Below, in pieces: positions 9,345-18,923 of a stretch of 64,000 nt of DNA (the stretch's first letter is position 1; each line of letters opens with the position of its first letter). A model generated the notes under the pieces. It was not told where the DNA came from and made no database searches. It saw nothing but the letters and a program-made list of their open reading frames with translations. Source of the DNA: an uncultured Acidobacteriia bacterium (GTDB lineage Bacteria > Acidobacteriota > Terriglobia > Bryobacterales > Bryobacteraceae); NCBI GenBank assembly GCA_903923395.1, contig CAIXXM010000030.1:109537-173536 (forward strand). Reading direction: 5' to 3'. The translations under genes and the position numbers were made by a program.

Positions 9345-10460
9345 ATGACCACACGCAGAGACGTCCTCACCACAGCCACAGCCTTCACCATCATGAGTTC
9401 CGCCACCGCCCTCAAGGCCCAGGCGAACTCCGCATTAACCGTCGGCCTCATCGGCTGCGGACGCCGTGGCACTGCTATTTCCCAATGGTTTGCGAAGAAT
9501 GAATTCGCGCGCATGGCCGCGCTCTGTGACATCTACGATGACCAGTTGGCGGGCGCGCAGAAGATGTTCTCCGGCGCGAAGACCTTCAAGAACATGGACG
9601 ATGTTCTTGCCAGCGACGTCGACGCCGTCTACATCGCCACCCCGCCATACCTGCACCCCGAACACTTCGAAAAGGCCGTGAAGGCACGCAAACACATCTT
9701 CATGGAGAAGCCAGCCGGTGTGGACCCCGCCGGATGCCGCCGCGTTCTTGCCGCCGCCAAACAAGCCGATCCGAAGAAGCGCATCACCGTCGATTTCCAG
9801 CAGCGCTACGGCAAGGATTACAAGAAGGCATATGAGGTCGTAAAGTCCGGCGAACTTGGCCGCATCGTGCAAGTGCGCGCCTCCTGGCTTGGCGGCGGAC
9901 TGCCCGTCCGCGAGGGCGTCAAGGAGGATGAGGAATTGATGCGGAACTGGCTGTTCTACCGCGAAAAGTCCGGCGACATCATCGTCGAACAAAATTGCCA
10001 CAACCTCGACGTCGTCAACTGGTTCACAGGCATGCCCCACCCCGCCCGCGCCACAGGTTTTGGCGGACGCATGGTCCGCAAGAGTCCGGGCAACATTCTG
10101 GACAACCTGGCCGCGACGTTCGTCTACGAAAACGGCCTGATTCTCAGCTACTCCGCCAACCAGATCTCGCAGGGATCCACCGATATCAGCGAAACCTTCT
10201 ACTGCGAAAACGGCTCCATACGCACCTCCCGCAAGGGCTACACACTCTGGCGCAAGGGTGCCAAGACGCCGGAGGAGGTGACCACCAGCTACGACATCAC
10301 GAAGGACGCTGTGGATGAATTCGTTGATGGTTCGCGCAACGGTGTCTACACCAACGCCGCACCCGCCGCGGTCGCCAGCACCTTGACTGCGATCATGGCG
10401 CGCGAGTCGATCTACAAGAACGGCCAGGAAATGCTCTTCTCGAAAATCGAGAGCATGTAG
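9345..10460 (+). CDS. Twin-arginine exported Gfo/Idh/MocA family oxidoreductase
   Basis: 371 residues. The N-terminus TTRRDVLTTATAFTIMSSA is a twin-arginine leader, so the protein should be folded with its cofactor and exported. The Rossmann motif VGLIGCGRRG follows at about 32, and IFMEKPAG carries the conserved lysine. These NAD(P)-dependent enzymes oxidise or reduce sugars; exported ones in acidobacteria and planctomycetes are linked to 3-keto sugar and polysaccharide breakdown. It is divergent from a TIM-barrel isomerase, a common pairing in such pathways. The substrate is not determinable. Confidence 0.85.
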   Translation: MTTRRDVLTTATAFTIMSSATALKAQANSALTVGLIGCGRRGTAISQWFAKNEFARMAALCDIYDDQLAGAQKMFSGAKTFKNMDDVLASDVDAVYIATPPYLHPEHFEKAVKARKHIFMEKPAGVDPAGCRRVLAAAKQADPKKRITVDFQQRYGKDYKKAYEVVKSGELGRIVQVRASWLGGGLPVREGVKEDEELMRNWLFYREKSGDIIVEQNCHNLDVVNWFTGMPHPARATGFGGRMVRKSPGNILDNLAATFVYENGLILSYSANQISQGSTDISETFYCENGSIRTSRKGYTLWRKGAKTPEEVTTSYDITKDAVDEFVDGSRNGVYTNAAPAAVASTLTAIMARESIYKNGQEMLFSKIESM

Positions 10461-10468
10461 TCTGGAAG

Positions 10469-11623
10469 TTGGAACTCAATACCGTAACCGTCAACCGCAA
10501 AGGTGCCGAGCGCTGGCGCAATGGCCACCCCTGGATCTTCCGGTCTGACATTCTCAACACCGCGGAAGCGCAGCCGGGCGACCTCGTTCGCGTCGTGGAT
10601 CACCGCAAAGCCCCTCTCGGCTTCGCCCATTACAGCGCCAGCTCGCAGATCGCCCTGCGAATGCTTGGCCGCAAAGATTTCTCTCTGCGTGACCGCATCC
10701 GCGCCGCACAAGCCTTCCGTGACCGTGTCGTGCAGGATTCCAACGCCTACCGTTTGGTGCACGCCGAAGCTGATTTTCTACCTGGCCTCACGATTGACCG
10801 CTACGGTGATCAGTTCACCGTCCAGGCGCTCAACCAGTCGATGGACCGTCTGCTGCCTGAAGTAACCGAAATTCTCCGTGATGAATACCATCCGACGGCC
10901 ATCATCGCCCGGAATGATGCCTCCGTTCGCACGCTCGAAGAGCTGCCGCGCGAAACCAAAGTCATCCACGGCGAAGTCCCCGGCCCTGCCGCGATCCACA
11001 TGAATGGACTCCGCATGGAAGCCGATCTCATCCACGGCCAGAAAACCGGCGTGTATCTCGACCAGCGGGAAAACTACCCTGCCGTTGCGAAATGGTCCCG
11101 AGGGCGAGCGCTCGATTGCTTTACTTCCACCGGCGGCTTTGCGCTCCATATGGCCCGCAACTGCAGTCACGTGGAAGCCGTGGATTCCAGCCGTGCCGCG
11201 CTCGATACCGCCGCACGCACCGCCGCCGCAAATGGCATTCAAAACGTGTCTTTCCGGGAGGCTGACGTTTTTGAACTCCTCTCCAATTACTCTTCGGCGC
11301 GGCACACTTTTGACACGGTAATTCTGGATCCCCCGGCCTTCGCCAAGAACCGCAAACAGCTCGACGGCGCTGCCCGCGGCTACAAGGACATCAATCTGCG
11401 CGCCCTGCGGCTGCTTGCCCCCGGCGGCATTCTGGTCACTTGCAGTTGTTCGCATCACATGAGTGAAGCCATGCTGCTCGAAACAGTGGCGCAGTCCGCT
11501 CTCGATGCCGGCCGCACGCTGCGGGTTCTGGAGCGCCGCATGCAGGCCTCGGACCATCCGGTGCTTCTCACTGTGCCGGAGACCCTCTATCTGAAACTGC
11601 TGATCTTTGAGGTCACCGCTTGA
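10469..11623 (+). CDS. RlmI-type class I SAM-dependent rRNA methyltransferase
   Basis: 384 residues starting at a TTG eight bases after the oxidoreductase stop. The first 75 residues look like a PUA RNA-binding domain ([14 protein letters not shown]). The EEHEE linker and a Rossmann methyltransferase follow ([14 protein letters not shown] for SAM binding; ILDPPAFAK as the catalytic motif [12 protein letters not shown]). This matches RlmI/YccW, which makes 5-methylcytosine in 23S rRNA, though some relatives modify other sites. The stop is followed directly by tsaD, suggesting one transcript for RNA modification genes. Confidence 0.85.
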   Translation: MELNTVTVNRKGAERWRNGHPWIFRSDILNTAEAQPGDLVRVVDHRKAPLGFAHYSASSQIALRMLGRKDFSLRDRIRAAQAFRDRVVQDSNAYRLVHAEADFLPGLTIDRYGDQFTVQALNQSMDRLLPEVTEILRDEYHPTAIIARNDASVRTLEELPRETKVIHGEVPGPAAIHMNGLRMEADLIHGQKTGVYLDQRENYPAVAKWSRGRALDCFTSTGGFALHMARNCSHVEAVDSSRAALDTAARTAAANGIQNVSFREADVFELLSNYSSARHTFDTVILDPPAFAKNRKQLDGAARGYKDINLRALRLLAPGGILVTCSCSHHMSEAMLLETVAQSALDAGRTLRVLERRMQASDHPVLLTVPETLYLKLLIFEVTA

Positions 11624-11624
11624 T

Positions 11625-12713
11625 ATGGCGCTGATTCTCGGCATCGAAGGCTCCTGCGACGAGACCGCGGCCGCAGTGCTCTCAGGCGAAACCACGGTGT
11701 TGTCTTCCGTTGTCGCCAGCCAACTCTCTGTGCATGGGAAATATGGCGGTGTCGTGCCGGAACTGGCCTCGCGCGAACATCTGCGTTCCATTGTGCCGGT
11801 GGTCCGGGAAGCGATGCAGCGCGCGGCGGTCACCTTCGATGATCTGGATGCCATCGCGGTCACCAGCGGCCCGGGACTCGCGGGCGCACTGCTGGTGGGC
11901 CTCACTTACGCCAAGGGCATCGCCTTCTCCACGGGCAAGCCGCTCATCACGGTGAACCACATTGAAGGGCACATCCATGCCGTGGTTTTGGAAGCCCGCC
12001 AGAAGGGAACGCCGGTGGAGTTCCCTGCCCTCGCCATGATCGTGAGCGGCGGCCATACACACATGTTCGCCGCCTCAGCCGCAGGCAGCTACCAACTCCT
12101 CGGCAAGACGCGCGATGATGCCGCGGGCGAGGCCTTCGACAAGGTCGGCAAGCTCCTCGGCTTCGGTTACCCTGGCGGACCGGTCATCGACAAACTCGCC
12201 CCCTATGGCAATCCGAAAGCCGTCAAATTCACCATCGCGAAGATGAAGAGCAACCCGCTCGACTTCAGCTTCAGTGGACTCAAAACCGCCGTCTTGCGCT
12301 GGTCGCAGGCCAATGCGGTCGACGAAGAAGTGCGGGTGCGCAAGGCGCTGCTCAAGACAGATCCGTCACCGGCTCTGGAACAGTGGCTCGCTGTCACGCC
12401 ACAGCGCACGCTCGATGTGCTTGCCAGCTTCCAGCACACGGTAATTGAGGAGATCCTGAACCATGCCGAAATGGCCGCGGAAGGCCTCGAAGGGATTCGC
12501 AGCATCATCATTTCGGGTGGCGTCGCCTGCAATGCCGGCCTGCGCCTCGCGGCAGCCAAGGCGGGTCTCGGTGTTCCCGTACACTTCCCCAGCCCCGGAC
12601 TTTCCACGGATAACGCCGTCATGATCGCGGCCGCTGCGGTGCCCAAGTTCGATCGCGGGATCTTTGCGGGCATGGAAGCCGCGGCGCAACCGAATCTTAC
12701 TTTGGCGAACTGA
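11625..12713 (+). CDS. tsaD: TsaD, tRNA threonylcarbamoyladenosine transferase
   Basis: 362 residues starting [18 protein letters not shown]. The iron-binding histidines are in the HIEGHIHAV motif (about 114-122), and nucleotide-binding glycines in VSGGHTHMF and [20 protein letters not shown] is typical of the family. TsaD, with TsaB and TsaE, transfers threonylcarbamoyl to A37 of tRNAs. It begins one base after the RlmI-like stop. A start 18 bases upstream in the same frame would overlap that gene and is less likely. Confidence 0.96.
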   Translation: MALILGIEGSCDETAAAVLSGETTVLSSVVASQLSVHGKYGGVVPELASREHLRSIVPVVREAMQRAAVTFDDLDAIAVTSGPGLAGALLVGLTYAKGIAFSTGKPLITVNHIEGHIHAVVLEARQKGTPVEFPALAMIVSGGHTHMFAASAAGSYQLLGKTRDDAAGEAFDKVGKLLGFGYPGGPVIDKLAPYGNPKAVKFTIAKMKSNPLDFSFSGLKTAVLRWSQANAVDEEVRVRKALLKTDPSPALEQWLAVTPQRTLDVLASFQHTVIEEILNHAEMAAEGLEGIRSIIISGGVACNAGLRLAAAKAGLGVPVHFPSPGLSTDNAVMIAAAAVPKFDRGIFAGMEAAAQPNLTLAN

Positions 12714-12724
12714 CCCTTGCCCCG

Positions 12725-13573
12725 TCAGACCTTGCAGATAGCGAACGCCTCTTCCAGACTCTTGATCTGCGGTGACGCCGCGGGCACAAACTCATGCGCA
12801 ATGAAGCCCTGGTAGTTGAGATCCGCGATGGCTTTCGCTACGGCGTTCCAATTCAGCTCCTGTGTGCCGTCGATCTCATGCCGCCCCGGCACGCCGCCGG
12901 TGTGGAAGTGGCCGATGAAGTCGATATAAGTGCGGATGTTGCGGATGATGTCGCCCTCCATGATCTGCATATGGTAGATGTCATAGAGCAATTTCACACG
13001 CGGTGAGCCGACTTTCTTCATCAACTCCGCGCCCCAGGCCACGTGATCTGCCATGTAGTCCTTGTGGTCTACTTTGCTGTTGAGAAGTTCCAAACAGACG
13101 GTGACGTTCTTCTCTTCGGCGTAAGCTTTGATCTTGTTCAAACCGGTGAGGCAGTTGGCCAGGCCTTCGCCATCCGGCATGCCTTTCCGGTTACCGGAGA
13201 ACGTAATCACATTCGGCACCACCTTCGCCTCCGCAGCCAGAGTGATGTCGCGCTTCACGCTTTCGAGAACCTTCTCGTGGTTCTCCAGGCGGTTCAAGCC
13301 GATCGGAATGGTGTTGGGGGCAGTGCCGGAGGTCATGGCGGGCACCAGACCATGGGAAATCACGGTGGCGTATTGTTCCGGCGTCACCAGATCAATGCCT
13401 TTGAGGCCGATCCGCTTGGCTTCCACGCAGAGTTCATCGAGTTTGAACCACTTCTGGTAGGTCCAGTAGGAGACGGATTGCTTCAGGCGGCCAGTACCCT
13501 CCACGGCAGGTAACAATCGGGCAGCGGCAAAGGCCCCGGCAGCAGTCTTCAATGCGGAACGGCGAGTCATCAT
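12725..13573 (-). CDS. Exported TIM-barrel sugar isomerase (hydroxypyruvate isomerase-like)
   Basis: About 282 residues from MMTRRSALKTAAGAFAAARL, a twin-arginine leader that fixes the start. The barrel shows CLELLNSKVDHKDYMADH, LLYDIYHMQIMEGD and GHFHTGGVPGRHEIDGTQE, whose Glu, Asp and His residues form the divalent metal site of the hydroxypyruvate isomerase/AP-endonuclease 2 group. Export points to a role in periplasmic sugar handling alongside the Gfo/Idh enzymes. It is convergent with tsaD. Confidence 0.82.
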   Translation of the reverse strand: MMTRRSALKTAAGAFAAARLLPAVEGTGRLKQSVSYWTYQKWFKLDELCVEAKRIGLKGIDLVTPEQYATVISHGLVPAMTSGTAPNTIPIGLNRLENHEKVLESVKRDITLAAEAKVVPNVITFSGNRKGMPDGEGLANCLTGLNKIKAYAEEKNVTVCLELLNSKVDHKDYMADHVAWGAELMKKVGSPRVKLLYDIYHMQIMEGDIIRNIRTYIDFIGHFHTGGVPGRHEIDGTQELNWNAVAKAIADLNYQGFIAHEFVPAASPQIKSLEEAFAICKV

Positions 13574-13593
13574 CTCCGGCATCGTACCAGAAA

Positions 13594-13619
13594 GGCGGTG
13601 TGCCGGAGAACACACCGCC
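13594..13619 (-). terminator. Intrinsic terminator of the TonB receptor gene
   Basis: A perfect 9-bp stem GGCGGTGTG/CACACCGCC with an 8-base loop lies 14 bases after the receptor stop; on the minus strand it is followed by TTTCTGG. The hairpin sits in the 59-base gap before the isomerase start. Confidence 0.6.
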
Positions 13620-13632
13620 CTCTGTTTACTGG

Positions 13633-16600
13633 TTAAAACGAATAGCGCAGCTGGAAATCAATGATTCTCGCCCCGGGGTTGTTCGTCGAGTTGATGTCAT
13701 TGAACGCATTCCGCGTCTGGCCGAAGGTGCTGTTGATGGTGATGTTGCCCGTGCTGTTGGGAACCAGGAAGAAGTTCGCGTGATTGAAAACGTTCAGCGC
13801 CTGCACGCGGAACTCAATCGACTGCTTCTCTTTGATCTTGGTCCGCTTCACCAGGCTGAGGTCCAGATTCGTGAACCAGGGGCCATAGACCCAGATCTGG
13901 TTGCCGAACTGGCCCGGTGTGGTGGGCGGTCCAATGTAGGGTTGCGTGGTGTCCACGGCCTGCGGAATCAGGTTGAAGGCCGCCAGCGTGTTGTTGATGA
14001 GCGATTGTGGCAGGTAGGTCACAATGCCGCTGGGCTGCTTCTGAATGCTGATCATGCTCTGCAGTTGACTGGTGGTCATGTTGTGCAGCACCGCGCCGCC
14101 ATCGATGCCGTTGAAGGTCAACCGGCCGCTGAGCAATTCGGAAGGCGTGCCGGATTGCAGACGTGCCACGCCCGCCAACTGCCAGCCTTCAAGAGCCTTC
14201 TTCACAAAAGCATTGCCGTTGGCAAGAAATGCCTTGCCGGGTCCGAAGGGAAGCTCATACACCCAGTTGCCCTTGATACCGTGGCGCTGGTCAAAGGCAG
14301 AGGGATAAGTAACACCCGTGCGGTCCCGCAGGGAAAGAATGTTCCCCGTTGCGAGAGAGTGCGACAGCGTATAACTCGCACCAAGCAACAAGCCCTTCGA
14401 GAACCGCCGCCGGACTTCCGCCTGCATCGAGTTATAGTTGGTGCCACCCTGATTTGTGGTCAAGTTCGCTGCGGATCCACCCGTTGCCGGATTGACTTCG
14501 AAGAGGTTCGCCGCGTAGCCAGCACTCGTCAAACGGGCCATTTGCGACGTGTTGCTGGCAATGCTGTTCGCCAGCGAGCCGCTCTGTCCCTGGGCTACAT
14601 AGGTGGCAAGTGTAGAGTTGGCCGAACTTGCCAGAGCCGTGGAAATGATGGGGATGTTTGTCTGCCCCGGCAGGTTCTGGTTGAAGAAGTTGGTGCTCTT
14701 CAAGCTGGTGAGTGTGGCCAACTGCGCTACGGTAACTCCATTCGCGATCGCAAGATTATTCTGCGCTGCAATGAACTGGGTGTTGAAGCCGTTCTCCACC
14801 ACATTCACTTCGTTGAGGTTGACCGCTGTCCAGGTCCGTCCAGAATGGTTGCCCACATAGCGGACTTCGAGCACCGTGTCCTTATCCAAAGGCCGCTGCC
14901 AGCCCAGATTCCAGGAAGACACATAGCGAACCTTGAGATTCGGATCATAGTCGTAAATCTGGTTGCCGGGCAGCACGGGCAATGGATAATTCGGCGTGCT
15001 GCTGTATGGAGCGGAAGGCAGAGTTGCATTGCTAAATAAAACACTGCCCGCCGGTCCGAAGGCCGAGGTGTTGGTCGAAACCGGATCGGTGCCGACGTTG
15101 ATGCTCACACCCTGATTGTTGCTCCAGGGCACGGTGAACTGTTCGCGGACCGTGGCGATGGAGAAACCGCCGCGCAGCACCGAACCGCCTGCGGGAGCAA
15201 AGATTTTGCCGACCCAGCCATCCATCTTGGGGATCACATAGGCTACGCCAACGGTGGGCGAGAAGAAATGCGTTCCACCGTAGCCGGTAACATCGGGACC
15301 CACCAGACTTAACGTCGGCGTGGAGCCACCGGAAGCACCGGGCTGGAAGAGATTCCCTGCGCCGGAGATGCCGAACAATCCCGCATATCCGGGGCGGGTG
15401 AACGTATTATTCAAGCTGTGAAAGGGGGTCTGGTTTTCCAGGCGGAGTCCGGCATTCAAAGTCAGGCTGCGGTTGATCTTCCAGCTATCCTGCACAAAGA
15501 AGCCATACTCCTGCTGCTTGTAGCGTGCCACCACACCATTGGGACCATACGTGTGGTTCTGGTCATTCAGTGCCACGGTCTTGGTAATAGCGGATACGCG
15601 GCCCGTCAGCATGGCGTAGAGGTTTTCTGCGTTGGTCAGATCGCTGGAGGAAGCGCCGGGGAAATTCGCCGCTGTGAACATATTCAGTGCCGGATCATTG
15701 CTCTGGATCGCGAAGGCTACTTTCGGGATCACCTGGGTGGAAAAGCTCTGTGTGTATTCGCTGATGCGTGAGTAACTGGAACCAAAGACCAGCAGATGGC
15801 TGCCCTTCACCCAGTTCAAAGAACCGTTCAACTGCTTGACAGGGTCATTGCGGCGGGAGTAACTGCCGCTGCCGCTATAAGGCGTTGTCACGTAAGTAAA
15901 GGCCGGCGCATATCCACGCCAGGGGTTGAACAGATCCGGCGTCACATCGTTGAAGAAGAGCACGTTGCCGGAGCCCATGCCGTAGCGAATTTCGCTGGTC
16001 AGCGTGGTAGTCCACGTGGAACGGAGAGAAGTGGCACCAGTCCAGAAGGCTTCACGCTGTCCGGCCACAACCTTGGAACCTAGCACTGTGCCGCTGCCGG
16101 GGAAGGCCGGAAGCAGGCTGTTGATACCGTCCGGGAAGAGCCGGTAAGGGTTGACACCGCCGGTGATATCGAAGTGGTGCTTGCTGTTGATCACATAGTC
16201 GAGCTTGCCGGTGGGGAAGTCGATCTTATGGCTGCCGGGGGCCTGGAAGTTGAAGTTATTCCGGTTATAGTCATTCGCGCTGGCGACGCGGGAAGTAAGA
16301 GAACCCTGCAACGTTGCCTGTGCGATCTGACTGAGGGTGTTACTGATGATCGGGTCCGGCGTGGAAGGTAGTCCGTTCGCGGCAGCGGTGTTGTAAAGGT
16401 TGACCTGGCGGACGGTTCCCGTGGAGTCCTTGTAAGTGAAAAGACCGCCGCGGGCGGAATCCGTCAACGTGGTCAGCTGGCCACGGATGGAGGATTCATT
16501 CCAGCTCTGCGGAAAGCGGAAGATTTCGTAGTTGAAGAAGATGAAGAGCTTGTTCTTCTTGATGGGTCCGCCGATGTGCGCGCCCATCTGGTGCAACAGG

Positions 16601-17421
16601 ATGCGGTCGCGGCTCAGGCCATCGATGTTATTGAAGTAAGTGTTGGCATTGAAGTAAGTGTTGCGCTCTTGAATGAAGGTGCCGCCATGCCAGTTATTCG
16701 TGCCGGACTTGGTGACGAACTTCACCTGAATCGCACCTTCTCCGAGACTTTCCGCACCCGAGGCCGCGTTGGTGACGGAGACTTCTTCAATAGCATCAGT
16801 ACGGGGGTAAACCAGCGGATAGAAGGCACCGCCCGAACCATTCTTGTTGATGTTGTCCTGGATGTTGACGCCATCGAGCGTCATGTTCACAGTGGCCTGG
16901 GGCAGCCCATTGAAAGTTGTATTGCGCGGACCAGCCGGGCTTTGTGTGCCGGGCAGGGTCACGATCAAGTCTGTCGCGTTGCGGCTGGGAATTGGAAGAT
17001 CGGAAACCTGGCGGCCGGTGAGATCACTCGAAACCGTGGCGGAGGCGCTTTCCACCACTTCCGCGCCACCTGTTACTTCAATCACTTCTGTTACTGCACC
17101 GACTTCGAGCACCATGTTCACGGTGGCTGGAATGCCGGCGTCCATCTTGACGCCCGGCCGGTTGGCAGTCTTGAAACCGGCGGCCTTTACCGTGACGGAG
17201 TAAGTGCCGGTACCCAGTGCGGGTACGGCCCAGTGGCCCTTGTCATCGGTTAGTGTGCCGATGTTCTGCCCTGTTTCGCCCTTCACCGTCACCACGGCTT
17301 TGGCGATGGAGGCACCTTGGGCATCGGTGACGGTGCCATCCATCGTACTGGTGTTGGTCTGTGCAAACGACAAGGCCGCAAAAGCGGCCAATGTCAGAAT
17401 TCTGACGTATCTGGAAATCAC
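13633..17421 (-). CDS. TonB-dependent receptor with carboxypeptidase-regulatory-like N-domain
   Basis: 1262 residues, GTG start with GGGAGAGAAGA upstream. A signal peptide (ILTLAAFAALSFAQ) leads into a Cna-B/CarboxypepD-regulatory beta-sandwich (TMDGTVTDAQGASIAKAVV, about 25-110), a plug region (LPIPSRNATDLIVTLPGTQ) and a long beta-barrel ending in FQLRYSF with a terminal Phe, as required for BAM insertion. This is the large receptor class expanded in Solibacter-like acidobacteria, thought to import oligosaccharides or other polymers. The substrate is unknown. The 147 bases upstream hold only a small CCCCT/AGGGG hairpin and no clear promoter. Confidence 0.92.
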   Translation of the reverse strand: MISRYVRILTLAAFAALSFAQTNTSTMDGTVTDAQGASIAKAVVTVKGETGQNIGTLTDDKGHWAVPALGTGTYSVTVKAAGFKTANRPGVKMDAGIPATVNMVLEVGAVTEVIEVTGGAEVVESASATVSSDLTGRQVSDLPIPSRNATDLIVTLPGTQSPAGPRNTTFNGLPQATVNMTLDGVNIQDNINKNGSGGAFYPLVYPRTDAIEEVSVTNAASGAESLGEGAIQVKFVTKSGTNNWHGGTFIQERNTYFNANTYFNNIDGLSRDRILLHQMGAHIGGPIKKNKLFIFFNYEIFRFPQSWNESSIRGQLTTLTDSARGGLFTYKDSTGTVRQVNLYNTAAANGLPSTPDPIISNTLSQIAQATLQGSLTSRVASANDYNRNNFNFQAPGSHKIDFPTGKLDYVINSKHHFDITGGVNPYRLFPDGINSLLPAFPGSGTVLGSKVVAGQREAFWTGATSLRSTWTTTLTSEIRYGMGSGNVLFFNDVTPDLFNPWRGYAPAFTYVTTPYSGSGSYSRRNDPVKQLNGSLNWVKGSHLLVFGSSYSRISEYTQSFSTQVIPKVAFAIQSNDPALNMFTAANFPGASSSDLTNAENLYAMLTGRVSAITKTVALNDQNHTYGPNGVVARYKQQEYGFFVQDSWKINRSLTLNAGLRLENQTPFHSLNNTFTRPGYAGLFGISGAGNLFQPGASGGSTPTLSLVGPDVTGYGGTHFFSPTVGVAYVIPKMDGWVGKIFAPAGGSVLRGGFSIATVREQFTVPWSNNQGVSINVGTDPVSTNTSAFGPAGSVLFSNATLPSAPYSSTPNYPLPVLPGNQIYDYDPNLKVRYVSSWNLGWQRPLDKDTVLEVRYVGNHSGRTWTAVNLNEVNVVENGFNTQFIAAQNNLAIANGVTVAQLATLTSLKSTNFFNQNLPGQTNIPIISTALASSANSTLATYVAQGQSGSLANSIASNTSQMARLTSAGYAANLFEVNPATGGSAANLTTNQGGTNYNSMQAEVRRRFSKGLLLGASYTLSHSLATGNILSLRDRTGVTYPSAFDQRHGIKGNWVYELPFGPGKAFLANGNAFVKKALEGWQLAGVARLQSGTPSELLSGRLTFNGIDGGAVLHNMTTSQLQSMISIQKQPSGIVTYLPQSLINNTLAAFNLIPQAVDTTQPYIGPPTTPGQFGNQIWVYGPWFTNLDLSLVKRTKIKEKQSIEFRVQALNVFNHANFFLVPNSTGNITINSTFGQTRNAFNDINSTNNPGARIIDFQLRYSF

Positions 17422-17568
17422 TCTTCTCTCCCTCGGAAAACAGCGTTCTGTAATACCCCTGTCTTAGGGGACGCCGGGACCGCGGGAGACTTTCGCGCAG
17501 TTCCAATTTCACTTCAAAGTGATTACGTTTCTCGTGAGTATACGACGGAATTCATATTCTGTTACAAA

Positions 17569-18402
17569 CTATTTTTGCCCCGTCAGTGTATATCCGGGAG
17601 GCACCTGAAAGAGAGAGGCCGAAGGTTCACTGCGGCTAATATTCGTGAGCCGGAACGTATCTTCTCCACTGCGGGGATCGGTCCGCTTTGTGAGTACATA
17701 TGTCTGCAGTTCCGAAGAATACCAGCGTTCATTGAGCAGCTCGATCGGACGGTCATTGCCGATGGAATTCACTTCTATTACGGATTTCGACCGTTTGCCT
17801 TCGGCCAGAACGCCTTCGATGTTCTGCTGGCCAAGGGCTTCTTCCGTGCCAGCAGTCTTCGTTTTTTCGACACGGTAAGTGAAGCTTTGCTGCGCCAACG
17901 CCTCAATCGTTTCGGCCTGCATTTTCTGAGTGGCAAGACGGGCAGCCTCTTTGGGGTCACCCACTTTCTCGCCATTCGAAGAGCCGCTTGTCCTGAAAGA
18001 AAAAGTTGTAATGGGCTTGCCCGGTTCTGCCGGGACGTAGCTCATTCTCGAGGCGACATTAGTCTTGGTGTTCAACGAGTAACCAGTGTTGGCCACTGGG
18101 TCCCAAATTGTTATTTCGTCACCGTTTTCGCGGCGCGTTCTACCTGCGCTATCCCGAAAGACCCGTGTTTCGGATTGTGTGTGAATTCGAGTTCCATCAA
18201 AGAGCATCTGCGTGTGCTCCGAAATTTCGGTAGCGGAGTAGGGTGCACCCTTGACCACGTTACTGGAAACGAGACCGCGGAGCGAGACGACCTTCATTTG
18301 CGCCGAAGCCTGAATTTCTGCTTTCAACTTTGCGGTCAAGGCGTCACTATTCTGCGCGTATGCGCCGCTGGCAAGAGCGGCAATCACCATAAGCTTCTTC
18401 AT
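17569..18402 (-). CDS. Secreted protein of unknown function, third gene of an ECF sigma operon
   Basis: 277 residues with a short signal peptide (MKKLMVIAALASGAYAQ). It contains no family I recognise. The middle (FRDSAGRTRRENGDEITIW, then DPVANTGYSLNTKTN) suggests a periplasmic beta-rich protein, and the C-terminus (SLFQVPPGYTLTGQK) resembles DUF4412/LolA-like tails of outer-envelope proteins. The start at 18402 has AGGACAGGA upstream and overlaps the anti-sigma stop by 4 bases. Its place after sigma and anti-sigma genes suggests a sensor or effector of that envelope stress circuit. Confidence 0.75.
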   Translation of the reverse strand: MKKLMVIAALASGAYAQNSDALTAKLKAEIQASAQMKVVSLRGLVSSNVVKGAPYSATEISEHTQMLFDGTRIHTQSETRVFRDSAGRTRRENGDEITIWDPVANTGYSLNTKTNVASRMSYVPAEPGKPITTFSFRTSGSSNGEKVGDPKEAARLATQKMQAETIEALAQQSFTYRVEKTKTAGTEEALGQQNIEGVLAEGKRSKSVIEVNSIGNDRPIELLNERWYSSELQTYVLTKRTDPRSGEDTFRLTNISRSEPSASLFQVPPGYTLTGQK

Positions 18403-18923
18403 TCCTGTCCTTCTCCTTCTTCTGTCACCAGACACAGCGCATGAATCCGCCCGTCCGGCGTCACCAAAACATCCGCCAACACCTCATCGGGCCCCAATGC
18501 GACCCGCATCACCACAGCCGTTTCGAACGAATCCTCATCCGGCATCGCGATCTTTTTCTTCGCCCGCTTCACCACAGTTTTCACCGGTGCCACAACCGCG
18601 GGAGGATTTACTACAGGCGGCTTTGAAACAACCACATGCTCGATCTTCGGCTGGCTCTTCGGCAGCAGAACAAACCAAGCCGCAAGCCCAGCCGCAAGCA
18701 CCCCTGCCGTCGCGAACCGCCAATCGAAGCGCCGCCGCATGACGATCACAGGCGCATCCACATGCCCCAGCGACCGAATGCTATCCATCACGAAAACGCC
18801 GCATTCCCGCACCGTTTCGCAGCGCCCGCGGCACTCGCCGCACTCCAGCAAATGCGCGCCAGCCGCTGGAAATTCCCCATCCAGGTATTCCCGCAATTGG
18901 CCATCAGTCAAACACATGCTCAT
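18399..18923 (-). CDS. Membrane anti-sigma factor with zinc-binding motif
   Basis: 174 residues. The N-terminus has LTDGQLREYLDGEF and the HLLECGECRGRC segment, that is His-x3-Cys-x2-Cys, the zinc-containing anti-sigma (ZAS) signature. A single transmembrane helix follows (TAGVLAAGLAAWFVLL, about 72-88), then a proline/valine-rich periplasmic linker and a C-terminal segment of about 50 residues. It should sequester the ECF sigma factor encoded just upstream, whose stop its start overlaps by 4 bases. Confidence 0.85.
   Translation of the reverse strand: MSMCLTDGQLREYLDGEFPAAGAHLLECGECRGRCETVRECGVFVMDSIRSLGHVDAPVIVMRRRFDWRFATAGVLAAGLAAWFVLLPKSQPKIEHVVVSKPPVVNPPAVVAPVKTVVKRAKKKIAMPDEDSFETAVVMRVALGPDEVLADVLVTPDGRIHALCLVTEEGEGQE

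Noticed and set aside
9299..9532. 78-codon N-terminal extension of the TIM-barrel isomerase
   Set aside because: It would overlap the start of the divergent oxidoreductase and has no family similarity; the ATG at 9298 with an upstream GGGGAAG fits the barrel start.
10778..11905. 375-codon antisense frame across the RlmI-like and tsaD genes
   Set aside because: It covers the junction of two certain genes on the plus strand and shows no domain.
13552..15039. 495-codon open frame antisense to the first TonB receptor
   Set aside because: The opposite strand has a clear receptor with signal peptide, plug and barrel. Long antisense frames are expected with GC-rich codon use, and its composition (many Arg, His, Gly) is not protein-like.
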